A DNA stretch of 64,000 nt, taken from the NCBI GenBank assembly GCA_003151595.1, contig PLXW01000111.1, forward strand, positions 195 through 64,194, given 5' to 3'. Of this stretch, positions 25,933 through 34,951 are shown piece after piece; position 1 is the first letter of the stretch; the number at the start of each line of letters is the position of its first letter. A program made the translations under genes and the position numbers. The notes below the pieces were generated by a model. The model saw nothing but the letters and a program-made list of their open reading frames with translations. It did no database searches and was not told where the DNA came from. This DNA is from Myxococcales bacterium (GTDB taxonomy: Bacteria; Myxococcota; Polyangia; Polyangiales; Polyangiaceae).

Positions 25933-27393
25933 TCAGCGCATCTCGCGCGGAGCCCTCTTCCGACGTCGCACCACGCGCGCCACCACGAGCCCCGCGATCC
26001 CCGCGAGGATCGCGAAGCGCCCGATGCGTGCGTCGCTCGGCTGCGGAGACGCGACGCAGCCCCCTTTGTGCATGGCCGACGCGCCGAAGCTGGTCGACCC
26101 GGAGATGGCGACGGCCTGATCGGCCGAGCCGGTGCCGACGACGTTGCAGCTGTCGTAGATGGGGCACTGCTCGTTCACGCTCTTGGTCACGACGCGAATG
26201 TTCGAGAGCTCCGATTGGTCCTTCGACGCCTGGAGGACGAAGTCGGTCGTCATCGCCGCGTGCGAGATGTCGCTCCGCAATCGCGTGATGCGCACGTTCG
26301 GTCCCGCCATGCCTGCGAAGAGCGCGCCCACGTCGTCGGTGCGGACCTCTTCGGCCGTCCTGCTCACGCCGGCGTCGGGGTCGGTCACGGGCAGGTAGTC
26401 CTCGTTCGCGTCGGACGGCGTGTTCCCCGAGAACCCACCCTGGCCGTTGTACTGCCCGCCGCTGAGAACGACGCTCGTGAGGAGCTCCTCGGCGACGTCG
26501 ATCGAGCTCTCGATCTCCCACCCCTTGCCGCCGAGCTTCGCCTCGCCCTGCGCGCGGAGCGTCGAGTAGTTGCTCGAGCTCGTGCTCCAGTCCCACACCA
26601 GCGCGCTGTCTTCGATGTGGAAGAACGGGAAGTTCTGCGGCTCGTAGCGCCCGTCGCTCACCACCCAGATCGTGACGCCCACCGTCGCGCCTGTGCCGAC
26701 GGCGGCCATGCGCAGAGGCAAGGTGAAGGACGCGCCCGTCGTCGTGACGCGAACCGGGCGCATGGCCTGGATGCCCGCGTTCGGAAGGAGCTTCATCGCC
26801 AGGAAGTCGAAGCCCTCGGTCACGTACTCGTCGATGACCGGCACCACGTCGGCCGGGATGGCGAAGCCGTTCTGCGTGAGCCAGTCGTTGAGCGCGCTCG
26901 AGTCGGTGGCGTGAAGCTGCACGGTCGCATACGGGCCGACGTTCTGTTGCTTCGTGACGGTGACGGTCCCGGCGTTGGCGACGCCGTTGGGCGACGCGAA
27001 GCCGGACGCGGAGTTCGAGCTCGCGCCGCAGCCGCTGCGACCGTTGCAGTCGGAGGGGATCGGAGGGCACGACGATTCGGGCGGCTCGATCTGCGTCGTA
27101 GTCACGGCATCGACCGACGCGAAGAGGACGTCTGCGCTGAGGCCGACGTTCACCGTGCCGTGAATCGGCAACACCCACGCGAAGGACGACGGCGTCCCCG
27201 CGTAACGGATCTGATCGTAGAGCGTGGACTGCGTCGGCGAGACCGAGAGCAACATGCGCTCGTCGGTGATGTCCGAGACGGTCTGCGTCGGCGGATGGAA
27301 GCACCCGCCACAGGCAGCGGCCTGACGCTCGGCAAACGACGTGAGCGCCGCGGCCGAAGCCGCGAGCGCGAAGACAAGAAAGGATCGACGCAT
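25933..27393 (-). CDS. DUF2330 secreted protein with C-terminal anchor
   Basis: 486 residues from ATG 27391-27393 with GAGG 7 nt upstream. The signal peptide is followed by AACGGCFHP, the ACGG start typical of DUF2330. The body is a mixed beta-sheet domain. Near the end GGC is followed by a helix (FAILAGIAGLVVARVV) and RRRKR, an arrangement like the MYXO-CTERM surface-sorting tails of myxobacteria, though the match to that motif is loose. DUF2330 has no known activity. Located 20 bp upstream of the acyltransferase gene on the same strand. Confidence 0.85.
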   Translation of the reverse strand: MRRSFLVFALAASAAALTSFAERQAAACGGCFHPPTQTVSDITDERMLLSVSPTQSTLYDQIRYAGTPSSFAWVLPIHGTVNVGLSADVLFASVDAVTTTQIEPPESSCPPIPSDCNGRSGCGASSNSASGFASPNGVANAGTVTVTKQQNVGPYATVQLHATDSSALNDWLTQNGFAIPADVVPVIDEYVTEGFDFLAMKLLPNAGIQAMRPVRVTTTGASFTLPLRMAAVGTGATVGVTIWVVSDGRYEPQNFPFFHIEDSALVWDWSTSSSNYSTLRAQGEAKLGGKGWEIESSIDVAEELLTSVVLSGGQYNGQGGFSGNTPSDANEDYLPVTDPDAGVSRTAEEVRTDDVGALFAGMAGPNVRITRLRSDISHAAMTTDFVLQASKDQSELSNIRVVTKSVNEQCPIYDSCNVVGTGSADQAVAISGSTSFGASAMHKGGCVASPQPSDARIGRFAILAGIAGLVVARVVRRRKRAPREMR

Positions 27394-27552
27394 GGCACAC
27401 CTCGGCGAGCTTCGTGAATAGTGGCAAGCGAACTGCACCTAACGCGCCAATCGTCGGGGAGCGGAAATCGTGCGGGGCTCGTCGACGAGTGGCGGGCATG
27501 GACTGACATTTCCGTCGCGGGGCCGACTACGATGCCCTTGTCGGGGGAGACC

Positions 27553-28422
27553 ATGGCGAAGCTCGAGTGGGAGTGGACGGTGGGGTCGGACCGGGTGCGC
27601 GCCGTGCTCGAGATGCCCTCGGCCGTCGAGTCGGTGTTCCTCGGAGGGCGCCTCCTCTCGCGGTCCGCGCCCGGCGGGATACCCGGTGGTCACGCTGTGC
27701 CGCTCCCGGGGGTCGAAGCGCGCGTGCACTTCGGCGCCGCGACGCGCGAGTGCTTCCTCACGCTCAACGGCACCGCCGTCAATCCCACGCGCGTCAGCAC
27801 GAAGTCGTCGTCGGCGCTCCCGATCATCGTCGCGCTCCTCGTGGGGGGCCTCTTCCTGATGGGGATCTTCGGCGCGCTCGCGGTCTACGGCGTCCGTAAG
27901 TACGCGGCCGACGCCAAAACCTCGCAAGCGAACGTCGCCCTCTCTCAGAAGTACGAGGGGCCGAACGGCCTGCTCGTCGCGCACTACCCCGCCGACTTCG
28001 CGGCGCAAGCGCGCGGTGAGGACGCGCTCCAGGTCAGTCGCGCCGGGCTTCGCGACGACAGCATTCTGCTCATCGCCATCAAGCGGCCGATCTCGAACGA
28101 CCCGGCGGAGCTGAGTCGCGTCGTGCTCAAGCCGATCTTGGATGCGTTCGCGGCCAAGGGGAGCGTGACCACGAAGAGCGAAGGGGCCGGCCAGTGCCTC
28201 GATCGGATGGGGTACAAGACCGAGGGGGTCGCCACGGTGGGCGTCGAGGACGTGATCACGTGGTCGTGCACGTTCATGGAAGGGGGCCACGCGTACGTCT
28301 TCTTCGTCAGCGTGAACTCGCTCTTCGAGGGGGACATGCCGCTCGCGCAGCGGATCGTCGACGCCACCGACATCGTCGGCGCTCCGCGCGCGGCGCCCGC
28401 TCCGAGTCACAAGACGCGGTGA
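27553..28422 (+). CDS. Single-pass membrane protein of unknown function
   Basis: 289 residues from ATG 27553 with GGGGGAGA upstream. Residues 1-85 look like a small cytoplasmic beta domain. A single helix at about 89-113 (IIVALLVGGLFLMGIFGALA) is followed by an extracytoplasmic domain of about 175 residues. I do not recognise the family. A 12-bp palindrome, CTCGTCGACGAG, at 27478-27489 in the divergent gap to the DUF2330 gene is GC-rich and of uncertain meaning. Convergent with the DUF1624 gene. Confidence 0.75.
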   Translation: MAKLEWEWTVGSDRVRAVLEMPSAVESVFLGGRLLSRSAPGGIPGGHAVPLPGVEARVHFGAATRECFLTLNGTAVNPTRVSTKSSSALPIIVALLVGGLFLMGIFGALAVYGVRKYAADAKTSQANVALSQKYEGPNGLLVAHYPADFAAQARGEDALQVSRAGLRDDSILLIAIKRPISNDPAELSRVVLKPILDAFAAKGSVTTKSEGAGQCLDRMGYKTEGVATVGVEDVITWSCTFMEGGHAYVFFVSVNSLFEGDMPLAQRIVDATDIVGAPRAAPAPSHKTR

Positions 28423-28441
28423 GGCGCGTCCGCGCGCGCGC

Positions 28442-29536
28442 TCACACGTAGCGCGCCCACCCGTCCGGATGCGCAGCCTTGTAGCGCCGGAAGCGCGCGC
28501 ACGGCCACGCCAGGAGCGCGATCGTCGCCGCCGCGCCGAGCCACGTTTTCTCCAGCCCGTACGCGTTGCGATCCCAACCGAAGAGCAGCTGCGCGCCGGC
28601 CATGAGGTGAATGTGCAGCACGTAATAGAAGAACGCCGTCGCGCCGAAGAGCGACAGGAACGCGAGACCGCGGCGCGGGCGATCGGGATCGTCGAGCGCC
28701 ATGAAGAGCGCGAAGAGCACGAACGCGATCCCGAGCTCGAGGGTCGTGAAGGCGAGGCTCGGGGGGTACTTGGCGACGTGGAGCCACTGGAGCCACGCGA
28801 GCGAGTCGCGGTGGAGTCCCCAGTTGCCGTAGCCGTCGATCCCGCGCACGACGAGGAACAGCGCGAGGAGGCTCACGCCCGTGAGCGCGAACGTGCGCAC
28901 GCGAAGGGGGCGCGGGCGCGACTCGAGGAGCCAGCGCCCGATCACCCAGCCGAGCATCATGATCGCGAGCCACGGAAGGAGCGGATAGCCGCAGACCCAC
29001 CCGGGGACGACCTGACCGGCGGCGAAGAGGAGGCTCCATAGCGCGTGCCACGGCTGCGCGGTCGGCTGCCACAGCGTCGAGAGCTCGCCGCCGACCTGGA
29101 GGACGATCGCACCGGCGAGGAGCACGCGCGACGGGAGTCGACGAAGCGCCGCCATGCACACCATCGACAGCCCGATGGCGTAGAGCACCTGGAAGATCAT
29201 CGGGTGGTAGCCGGAGAAGGCGAGCGACATCCAGAGCGGATCGAGCGACGCGATGAGGAGCCCGCGCGTGACGATGAAGCGCGTCTGCCCCGGCTGCCCG
29301 CGTCGCCTCGAAGCCGAGAGCGCCAGCGAGACGCCGGCCAGCATCACGAAAGTCGGCGCGCAGAGGTGCGTGATCCAGCGCGTGAGGAACTCTCCCGCCG
29401 GCAACGCCGAGCCCCTCAGCCACTGCGCGCCGTTGTCGCCGTGCATGTGAGCCGCGTCGAACACGCTGCCGGAGTGGTCGACGGTCATGACCAGCATGAC
29501 GAGCCCGCGGAGCCAGTCGATGGCGCGGATGCGCAT
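28442..29536 (-). CDS. DUF1624 / HGSNAT-like multi-pass membrane protein
   Basis: 364 residues, about ten hydrophobic helices. It opens with RIRAIDWLRGLVMLVMTVDH, the DUF1624 hallmark, whose His aligns with the acetyl-carrying His of heparan-alpha-glucosaminide N-acetyltransferase relatives. Later comes FFYYVLHIHLMAG, as in family members. A transmembrane acyl transfer role is plausible but not shown. Start ATG 29534-29536 lies 3 nt after the stop of the sterol-desaturase gene, so the two are likely co-transcribed. Confidence 0.88.
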   Translation of the reverse strand: MRIRAIDWLRGLVMLVMTVDHSGSVFDAAHMHGDNGAQWLRGSALPAGEFLTRWITHLCAPTFVMLAGVSLALSASRRRGQPGQTRFIVTRGLLIASLDPLWMSLAFSGYHPMIFQVLYAIGLSMVCMAALRRLPSRVLLAGAIVLQVGGELSTLWQPTAQPWHALWSLLFAAGQVVPGWVCGYPLLPWLAIMMLGWVIGRWLLESRPRPLRVRTFALTGVSLLALFLVVRGIDGYGNWGLHRDSLAWLQWLHVAKYPPSLAFTTLELGIAFVLFALFMALDDPDRPRRGLAFLSLFGATAFFYYVLHIHLMAGAQLLFGWDRNAYGLEKTWLGAAATIALLAWPCARFRRYKAAHPDGWARYV

Positions 29537-29539
29537 AGA

Positions 29540-30721
29540 TCAGTGCTGCCGGCGAGAGGGCCGGTGAAAAGGATACGTGAACTGCCCGCCGAGCGACTTG
29601 GGGAGCGCGTGCACCGTTCCGTATTCCTTGGGCCAGTGGTCGCCGGGGAGGTGGAAGGTGCCGAAGAGCTTGTCCCAGAGCGACAGGTGAACGGAGTAGT
29701 TCGTGTCGATCGCCGGCTTGTCCTTGCTGTGATGCCAGTGATGGAACTGTGGCGTCACGAACACGTAGCGGAGGAAGCCGAAACGAAAGCCGACGTTCGC
29801 GTGCACGAAGACCGCCTGGAACGCGGCGATGATGACGTACGCGTTGAGCGCGCCCGTCGATGGACCGAGCAGATAGAGCGGCACCATGACGAGCGAGCGA
29901 TCGACCAGCTCTTGAACCAGATGCATGCGTGAGCCGGCGAGCCAGTCCATGTGCTCGGTGGAGTGGTGCACGGCGTGGATGGGCCACAGCACCGGGATTT
30001 CGTGGAACGCGCGGTGCACCCAGTACTGGACGAAGTCGGCCGCGAGCATGAGGAAGAGCACTTCGATCGCGAACGGAAGCGACTGAACCCAGTGGCGGAC
30101 CGAGTCGTTCACCGCCCAGCCGAAGACGCGCGGCGCGAAGCCGTTCACCACGAGCATGACGACGCCGATGAGGAAGTGATTGATCGCGAAGTACGTGAGG
30201 TCGAGCGCCCACTCCGGACGGAGCACGGCCTGCTCCCGGTACTTGGGCCAGAGCTTCTCGATGAAGACGAAGAGGAGCGCCGAGCCGAGGAGATCGAGCA
30301 CGAACCAATCGACGCCGAGGAAGAGGACCTCTTGCTTCACGGCGCGTCCGTGCACGTGGTAGCCGCCGAGCACGAACGCGAGACCCGTGAAGAGGAGACC
30401 GACGGCCGCGACCGATCGCCTGTCGCGACTCCGCACGAAGCTCACGATGCCGAGGACGAGCGCGGCGATCATCGTCACGCGCAGGAGCGTGCGGAGGAAG
30501 TCGACGTCGTAGACGTCACGCAGCTCGGGCGTCGTGAGGTACTCGGGGAAGCGGAAGCACAGGACCGCGAGCACGCTGAGCGCGCCGAGCGCACACGAGA
30601 GATAGGCCGAGCCGCGCCCTTCACCGAAGCGCACCTGGCGCGCGGCCATGTCGGGGACCTGGCGCTCGCCGTAACGGTAAGAGTCCGGCGGCGGCGGCGC
30701 GGGCGGATCGGGCGGAGGCAT
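29540..30721 (-). CDS. Sterol desaturase / fatty acid hydroxylase family protein
   Basis: 393 residues from ATG 30719-30721. A Pro-rich N-terminus is followed by several membrane helices. The three His clusters of the non-haem di-iron family are present: HRAFH at 236-240, HAVHHS at 249-254 and HHWHH at 327-331. These membrane enzymes hydroxylate or desaturate sterols, carotenoids or acyl chains using oxygen. Neighbours (DUF1624 downstream, wax-synthase-like gene nearby) point to lipid modification. The substrate is undetermined. Confidence 0.92.
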   Translation of the reverse strand: MPPPDPPAPPPPDSYRYGERQVPDMAARQVRFGEGRGSAYLSCALGALSVLAVLCFRFPEYLTTPELRDVYDVDFLRTLLRVTMIAALVLGIVSFVRSRDRRSVAAVGLLFTGLAFVLGGYHVHGRAVKQEVLFLGVDWFVLDLLGSALLFVFIEKLWPKYREQAVLRPEWALDLTYFAINHFLIGVVMLVVNGFAPRVFGWAVNDSVRHWVQSLPFAIEVLFLMLAADFVQYWVHRAFHEIPVLWPIHAVHHSTEHMDWLAGSRMHLVQELVDRSLVMVPLYLLGPSTGALNAYVIIAAFQAVFVHANVGFRFGFLRYVFVTPQFHHWHHSKDKPAIDTNYSVHLSLWDKLFGTFHLPGDHWPKEYGTVHALPKSLGGQFTYPFHRPSRRQH

Positions 30722-30774
30722 CAATGCCGAAGGTACGCGTGATCCGCGCGCAGAGCATCGCCCCGTGTTCGCGC

Positions 30775-32037
30775 TCACTCCCTTCGCAGCGCGTCGATCG
30801 GATCCAGCCGCGCTGCTCGCCATGCCGGGTAGAACCCGAACACCACGCCCACGCCCAGCGAGAACGCGATGGCCAGCAGGAGGGCCTGCGCCGGGATCGC
30901 GATCGGCCAACCAAGGACGCGCTCGAGCGCGAACGCTCCTCCGATGCTCGCGGCCACGCCGGTGAGACCTCCGAACAGACTGAGGAGCACGGCCTCGATC
31001 AGGAACTGCGCCCACACCGCGCGATCCGAGGCGCCGACGGCGAGGCGCACGCCGATCTCGCGCGTGCGCTCCGCGACCGAGGCGAGCATCACGTTCATCA
31101 CGCCGACGCCTCCCACGAGCAACGCCACCGAGGCCACGCTGATGAGAAGAAGCGAGAACGTCTCGCTCGTCTCGAGCTGCGCCTTGATGACCTCCTCGGG
31201 GCGCCGGATGTTGAAGTCGTCCGCGTCGCCCGGACCGATGTGGTGACGCTGGCGGAGAAGGTCGATGACCTGATCGATGGCCGGCGCGATGTCGCTCGCC
31301 GACCTCGCCGAGCACATGATGTCGTCGAGCCACGTGACGCCGCGCGTGCGGAGCCGCTTCTGCGCGGTCGTGTACGGCATCATCACCGTGTCGTCCTGAT
31401 CTTGCCCCGTCGCCGACTGCCCCTTTCGTGACAGCACACCGACGACCTCGAAGGGGACGATCCCGATGCGCACGATCTGTCCGACCGCCGAATCGGATCC
31501 GAAGAGCTGCTCCCGGACCGTCTCGCCGATGAGGCAAACGTTGTCGGCGTGGAGGACGGCGTCGTCGGTGAACGGCGCCCCTTCGGCGATCTCCCAGCGC
31601 TTGATGGGGAGGTAGTCGGGGGTCACGCCCCGGTAGTGCGAGGTCCAGTTTCGATCGCCGTGCATCAGCAGCAGCGTGCCGTCGATGTTGGGCGACAGGC
31701 TGGCGACGAGCGAGATCTCGTCGTGGATGGCCTGCTCGTCCCCCATCGTGAGGGTGTCCATCCCGTGCGTTCCGGTGCGCAGGCCGGCCACGTTGCGCGA
31801 GCCGGCCTCGATCCAGACGAGGTTGTCGCCGAGCGCGCGGAGCTGCTCCTCGGCGCGCGCGGATCCGGCGCGACCGATGGCGACGACCCACACCACCGCC
31901 GCGATGCCGATGGCGATCCCGAGCGCGGTGAGCGCGCTTCGCCCCTTGTAGCGGACCACTCCCGTGACCGCTTCTCCGAGGAGCGCGCCGATCGCGAGGG
32001 GCCGCTTCGTTCGCACGAGCATCGCCATAGCATCCAT
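30775..32037 (-). CDS. MacB-like ABC transporter permease
   Basis: 420 residues. An N-terminal helix (ALTALGIAIGIAAVVWVVAIG), a periplasmic MacB-PCD-like domain of about 220 residues, and three C-terminal helices of the FtsX fold with VGGVGVMNVMLASVAERTRE quoted as the family loop, ending in WRAARLDPIDALRRE. MacB/LolC-type permeases act as mechanotransmitters that need a separate ATPase and usually a membrane-fusion partner; neither is encoded next to it. I chose the start at ATG 32035-32037. It is divergent from the metallophosphoesterase gene. Confidence 0.9.
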   Translation of the reverse strand: MDAMAMLVRTKRPLAIGALLGEAVTGVVRYKGRSALTALGIAIGIAAVVWVVAIGRAGSARAEEQLRALGDNLVWIEAGSRNVAGLRTGTHGMDTLTMGDEQAIHDEISLVASLSPNIDGTLLLMHGDRNWTSHYRGVTPDYLPIKRWEIAEGAPFTDDAVLHADNVCLIGETVREQLFGSDSAVGQIVRIGIVPFEVVGVLSRKGQSATGQDQDDTVMMPYTTAQKRLRTRGVTWLDDIMCSARSASDIAPAIDQVIDLLRQRHHIGPGDADDFNIRRPEEVIKAQLETSETFSLLLISVASVALLVGGVGVMNVMLASVAERTREIGVRLAVGASDRAVWAQFLIEAVLLSLFGGLTGVAASIGGAFALERVLGWPIAIPAQALLLAIAFSLGVGVVFGFYPAWRAARLDPIDALRRE

Positions 32038-32231
32038 CGTCAGGCGCGTTGCGCGCGAGAGCCGCGCCGCGTCGATCCCTGCGCGCGCGACGCCTCCCGG
32101 CACCCCACCTGGTCACACACTTGTGAGCCGATGCGCTGCTTTTTCCGGTCGGGCGCAATGAGACTGCGCCTGTCGTTCGGCAGCGCGATCACCCGGCCGA
32201 GGACACGACCTTTCCTCGGGCGAGGCGATTC

Positions 32232-33710
32232 ATGCACCCATCGAAGACCAGCATTTCATTCATCGTCGTGGCGCTCGTGGGGGCCGGATGCGCGACGAGC
32301 GCGGTCGGCTTCGGTCCGCAGCCGTCCGACGGCGGCGGCGGCGGCACGATCGCGTCGGGCTCGAGTGCAGCGTGCACCCCGTGCACGACCGACAAGGATT
32401 GCACCTCGGGCGCGACCTGCGCGCAGTTCCAGGGCGACACGTTCTGCGCGCAGCCGTGCCCCAACGGCGACGAGTGCGGGACCACCGACGCCTGCTCGCT
32501 GGAGACGTCGTTCGCCGGCGATCAAGTGAGCGTCTGCGTACCGACGATCGCCCTGTGCGGGACGGGCGTTGGCCCCGTCTCCGATGGCGGCGCGCCCACG
32601 CAACCGCCGGCTCCCGCAGGCTGCGACGCGGGGCCGTCGACCGCGTGCGGCACGCTCATCGCTCCCACGGCCCCCGCGTCGTGCAGCTCGTGCGGCGGCA
32701 AGAACACCTGCCAGACCAACGGCTGCTACGGCGGCTGGTGGTGCGACACGGCGACCTCGAAGTGCAGCGCGCCTCCAGTCAGCTGCTCGGCGGCGCCCGT
32801 GTGCAGCGGCGGCGGCGGCGACGCCGGCGGCGGTCGCATCGACATCGACGCGGGGGGCCCGGTCGTCGGGACCGTCGGTGCGACGGGAGGGACCGTGTCG
32901 CGCCTCTTCTTCACCGCCGTGGGGGACACGCGCCCGGCGAACGAAGACGACACCGCCGGGTATCCGAGCACGATCATCGGACAGATCTACTCCGGCATCG
33001 CCGCGCTCAATCCCATGCCGACGTTCTCGATCTCGACGGGCGACTACCAGTTCTCCAACCCGTCGGGGAGTCAGGCGTCGTCGCAGATGGATCTGTACCT
33101 GAGCGCGCGCGCGAAATTCCCCGGCGCGTTCTTCCCGGCCATGGGCAACCACGAGTGCACGGGAGCGACGGCGTCGAACTGCGGGTCCGGCAACACGAAC
33201 GGGGTGACGTCGAACTACACGAGCTTCGTCACCAAGCTGCTCGGGCCGATCCAGCAGACCTCTCCGTATTACTCGATCGCGATCAACGCCGAGGACGGCT
33301 CGTGGACGAGCAAGTTCGTCTTCATTGCCGCGAACGCCTGGGACTCCACCCAGTCGAGCTGGCTCTCGAGCGCGATGGCCAAGGCGACCACGTACACGTT
33401 CGTCGTCCGTCATGAAGCGACGGGCACCAGCGGGCCGCCCGGCGTGAGCCCGTCGGACTCCATCATCAACGGGTTCCCGTACACGCTCCTCATCGTGGGG
33501 CACACGCACTCCTATGGACACAAGTCGACGAAGGAAGTGCTCTTCGGAAATGGCGGCGCGCCGCTGACCGGCTCGAGCAACTATGGCTATGGGCTCTTCT
33601 CCCAGCGCTCCGACGGCGCCATCGTCATCGATGCCATCGACTACCAGAGCGGTCAGGCCGACCCGAGCTTCCACTTCGCTGTCACGCCCGCCGGCGTGGT
33701 GACGCCGTGA
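32232..33710 (+). CDS. Metallophosphoesterase lipoprotein with Cys-rich N-terminal region
   Basis: 492 residues. Lipobox GAGC (Cys20), then two Cys-rich segments (CTPCTTDKDCTSGATC and CSSCGGKNTC) of the type seen in myxobacterial surface lipoproteins. The calcineurin-like phosphoesterase domain begins near 223: GDTR at 231-234, GDYQ at 270-273, GNHE at 305-308, and GHTHSYGH near the C-terminus. All metal-binding blocks are present, so it should be an active surface phosphatase or phosphodiesterase. Its stop overlaps the next start as GTGA. Confidence 0.92.
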   Translation: MHPSKTSISFIVVALVGAGCATSAVGFGPQPSDGGGGGTIASGSSAACTPCTTDKDCTSGATCAQFQGDTFCAQPCPNGDECGTTDACSLETSFAGDQVSVCVPTIALCGTGVGPVSDGGAPTQPPAPAGCDAGPSTACGTLIAPTAPASCSSCGGKNTCQTNGCYGGWWCDTATSKCSAPPVSCSAAPVCSGGGGDAGGGRIDIDAGGPVVGTVGATGGTVSRLFFTAVGDTRPANEDDTAGYPSTIIGQIYSGIAALNPMPTFSISTGDYQFSNPSGSQASSQMDLYLSARAKFPGAFFPAMGNHECTGATASNCGSGNTNGVTSNYTSFVTKLLGPIQQTSPYYSIAINAEDGSWTSKFVFIAANAWDSTQSSWLSSAMAKATTYTFVVRHEATGTSGPPGVSPSDSIINGFPYTLLIVGHTHSYGHKSTKEVLFGNGGAPLTGSSNYGYGLFSQRSDGAIVIDAIDYQSGQADPSFHFAVTPAGVVTP

Positions 33711-34486
33711 GCGGCTCCTGGAGAAGGCTGCGGGCGCTCTCGCGAACGGAGCGCGTCGCGGCGGGCGCGCTCGTCGCGTCGCTCGCGCTGGCGTTCCTCG
33801 GTGGGCGAGGGATCGCGCGGCCGTCGACGCACGCGGCATCGCTCGCCGTGGCGCCTGCCGATGGGAGCGAGATCGAGCTTCGCGTGCCGCGTGCGGGGGG
33901 AGAGATCTCGCTCGACGGCGACACCGACGATCCCGGGTGGCAGGGGACCACCGCGCGAACCGGTGCCTTCGTGACCGCCGACGACGTCGCCGCGCGCCCT
34001 CACAGCGAAGCGCGCTTCGTGTGGGGCGACGGGCATCTCTTCGTCGAGCTGTACGCCGCCGACGAGGACATTCGCGCGAAGCACGAGACGGCCGACGGAC
34101 CGGTGTGGACCGACGACGCCTTCCATCTCGTCTTCAGCGACGGCGTCACCGAGCGATCGTTCGACGTCTCCCCGCTCGGCGCCTTGACCGACGGCCGGCG
34201 CGCCGCAGGCGGCGTCGCGGGCGCCGCGCCGAGGCCCTTCGACTATTCGTGGAACAGCGGCGCGCACGTCTCGCACGAGCTCGACGGCACGCCCAACGAC
34301 GCGACCGACGACGACGAAGAGTGGGTGATCGAAATGGCGATCCCGTTCGAAGCGCTCGGACTCCAGGGCGAGAAGGGCGAGCGAATCGGGGTGTGGATGC
34401 GACGGTGCGACACCGTCAAGTCGGGCGAGCGCTCGTGCGGAACATGGGGAAGCGGGGAGCGGCGGGGCACGTTTGTCCTGGACTGA
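33707..34486 (+). CDS. Exported CBM9-like (DOMON-type) protein
   Basis: 259 residues from GTG 33707, coupled by GTGA to the metallophosphoesterase. One N-terminal helix (AAGALVASLALAFLGGRGIA) anchors or exports it. The remainder is a beta-sandwich like family 9 carbohydrate-binding domains: ISLDGDTDDPGWQG, EARFVWGDGHLFVELYAADE, WTDDAFHLVFSDG and WVIEMAIPFEALGLQG. Such domains bind sugars or haem. Coupled expression suggests the two proteins act together at the cell surface. Confidence 0.85.
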   Translation: MSGSWRRLRALSRTERVAAGALVASLALAFLGGRGIARPSTHAASLAVAPADGSEIELRVPRAGGEISLDGDTDDPGWQGTTARTGAFVTADDVAARPHSEARFVWGDGHLFVELYAADEDIRAKHETADGPVWTDDAFHLVFSDGVTERSFDVSPLGALTDGRRAAGGVAGAAPRPFDYSWNSGAHVSHELDGTPNDATDDDEEWVIEMAIPFEALGLQGEKGERIGVWMRRCDTVKSGERSCGTWGSGERRGTFVLD

Positions 34487-34628
34487 TGCGCGGTCCGCGG
34501 CGGCACTGCGGAGCATCGTGCGACGCTCCTGTGATCGCCGAGTCGCGTCCTCCGTCAATCGGGCGTCTCACGTTCGAGCGAGCCCTCGCCCCACCTGTCA
34601 CCCGAACGAGTGACGTGCGTGCGCGAAC

Positions 34629-34805
34629 CTATGCGGCGTGCGATCGATCGCTCTTCTTCGTTCGCGCTTCGCACGCCGGGCAGCGCCACGTGCTGAGCCC
34701 CGGCGCGAAGCGCGGGTTGTGTCTCTCCCAACCACACCGCGGCGGGTCGTCGTTGTACGCGTTAACTTCGAGAGTCTCCTCACACCTATCGCAGCTGACG
34801 AGCAT
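34629..34805 (-). CDS. 58-residue zinc-ribbon microprotein
   Basis: ATG 34803-34805 to TAG 34629-34631. It begins MLVSCDRCEETLEVNAY and continues with PPRCGWERH and WRCPACEARTKK, giving two CxxC knuckles plus one extra Cys. That spacing is typical of a rubredoxin-like or zinc-ribbon fold. Frame usage matches the GC bias of its neighbours. Its ribosome site is weak. It lies 146 bp downstream of the PQQ-type propeller gene on the same strand; a hairpin GTCAC/GTGAC (34597-34614) follows it. No function can be named. Confidence 0.6.
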   Translation of the reverse strand: MLVSCDRCEETLEVNAYNDDPPRCGWERHNPRFAPGLSTWRCPACEARTKKSDRSHAA

Positions 34806-34890
34806 GCACGCTCACGATGCAAAGGCGTGGCCACCGGCGCGGCGATGATTTTTCGGCGCGCACTCGGCACTGCGCGCTGCGCCAGCATGG

Positions 34891-34902
34891 GTCAGGCCTG
34901 AC
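34891..34902. promoter_or_regulatory. 12-bp perfect palindrome upstream of microprotein gene
   Basis: GTCAGGCCTGAC is fully self-complementary and lies 86 bp upstream of the zinc-ribbon ATG, inside the 146-bp gap after the propeller gene. It could be an operator for that gene. Chance occurrence in GC-rich DNA is not excluded. Confidence 0.3.
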
Positions 34903-34951
34903 GGTGGCGCCTTTCACCCCGCCTTGATTCTCGGGTGATGGATCCGGCGCC

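Noticed and set aside
27478..27489. Palindrome CTCGTCGACGAG as an operator
   Set aside because: All-CG/TCGA composition makes this symmetric word likely by chance in a GC-rich genome.
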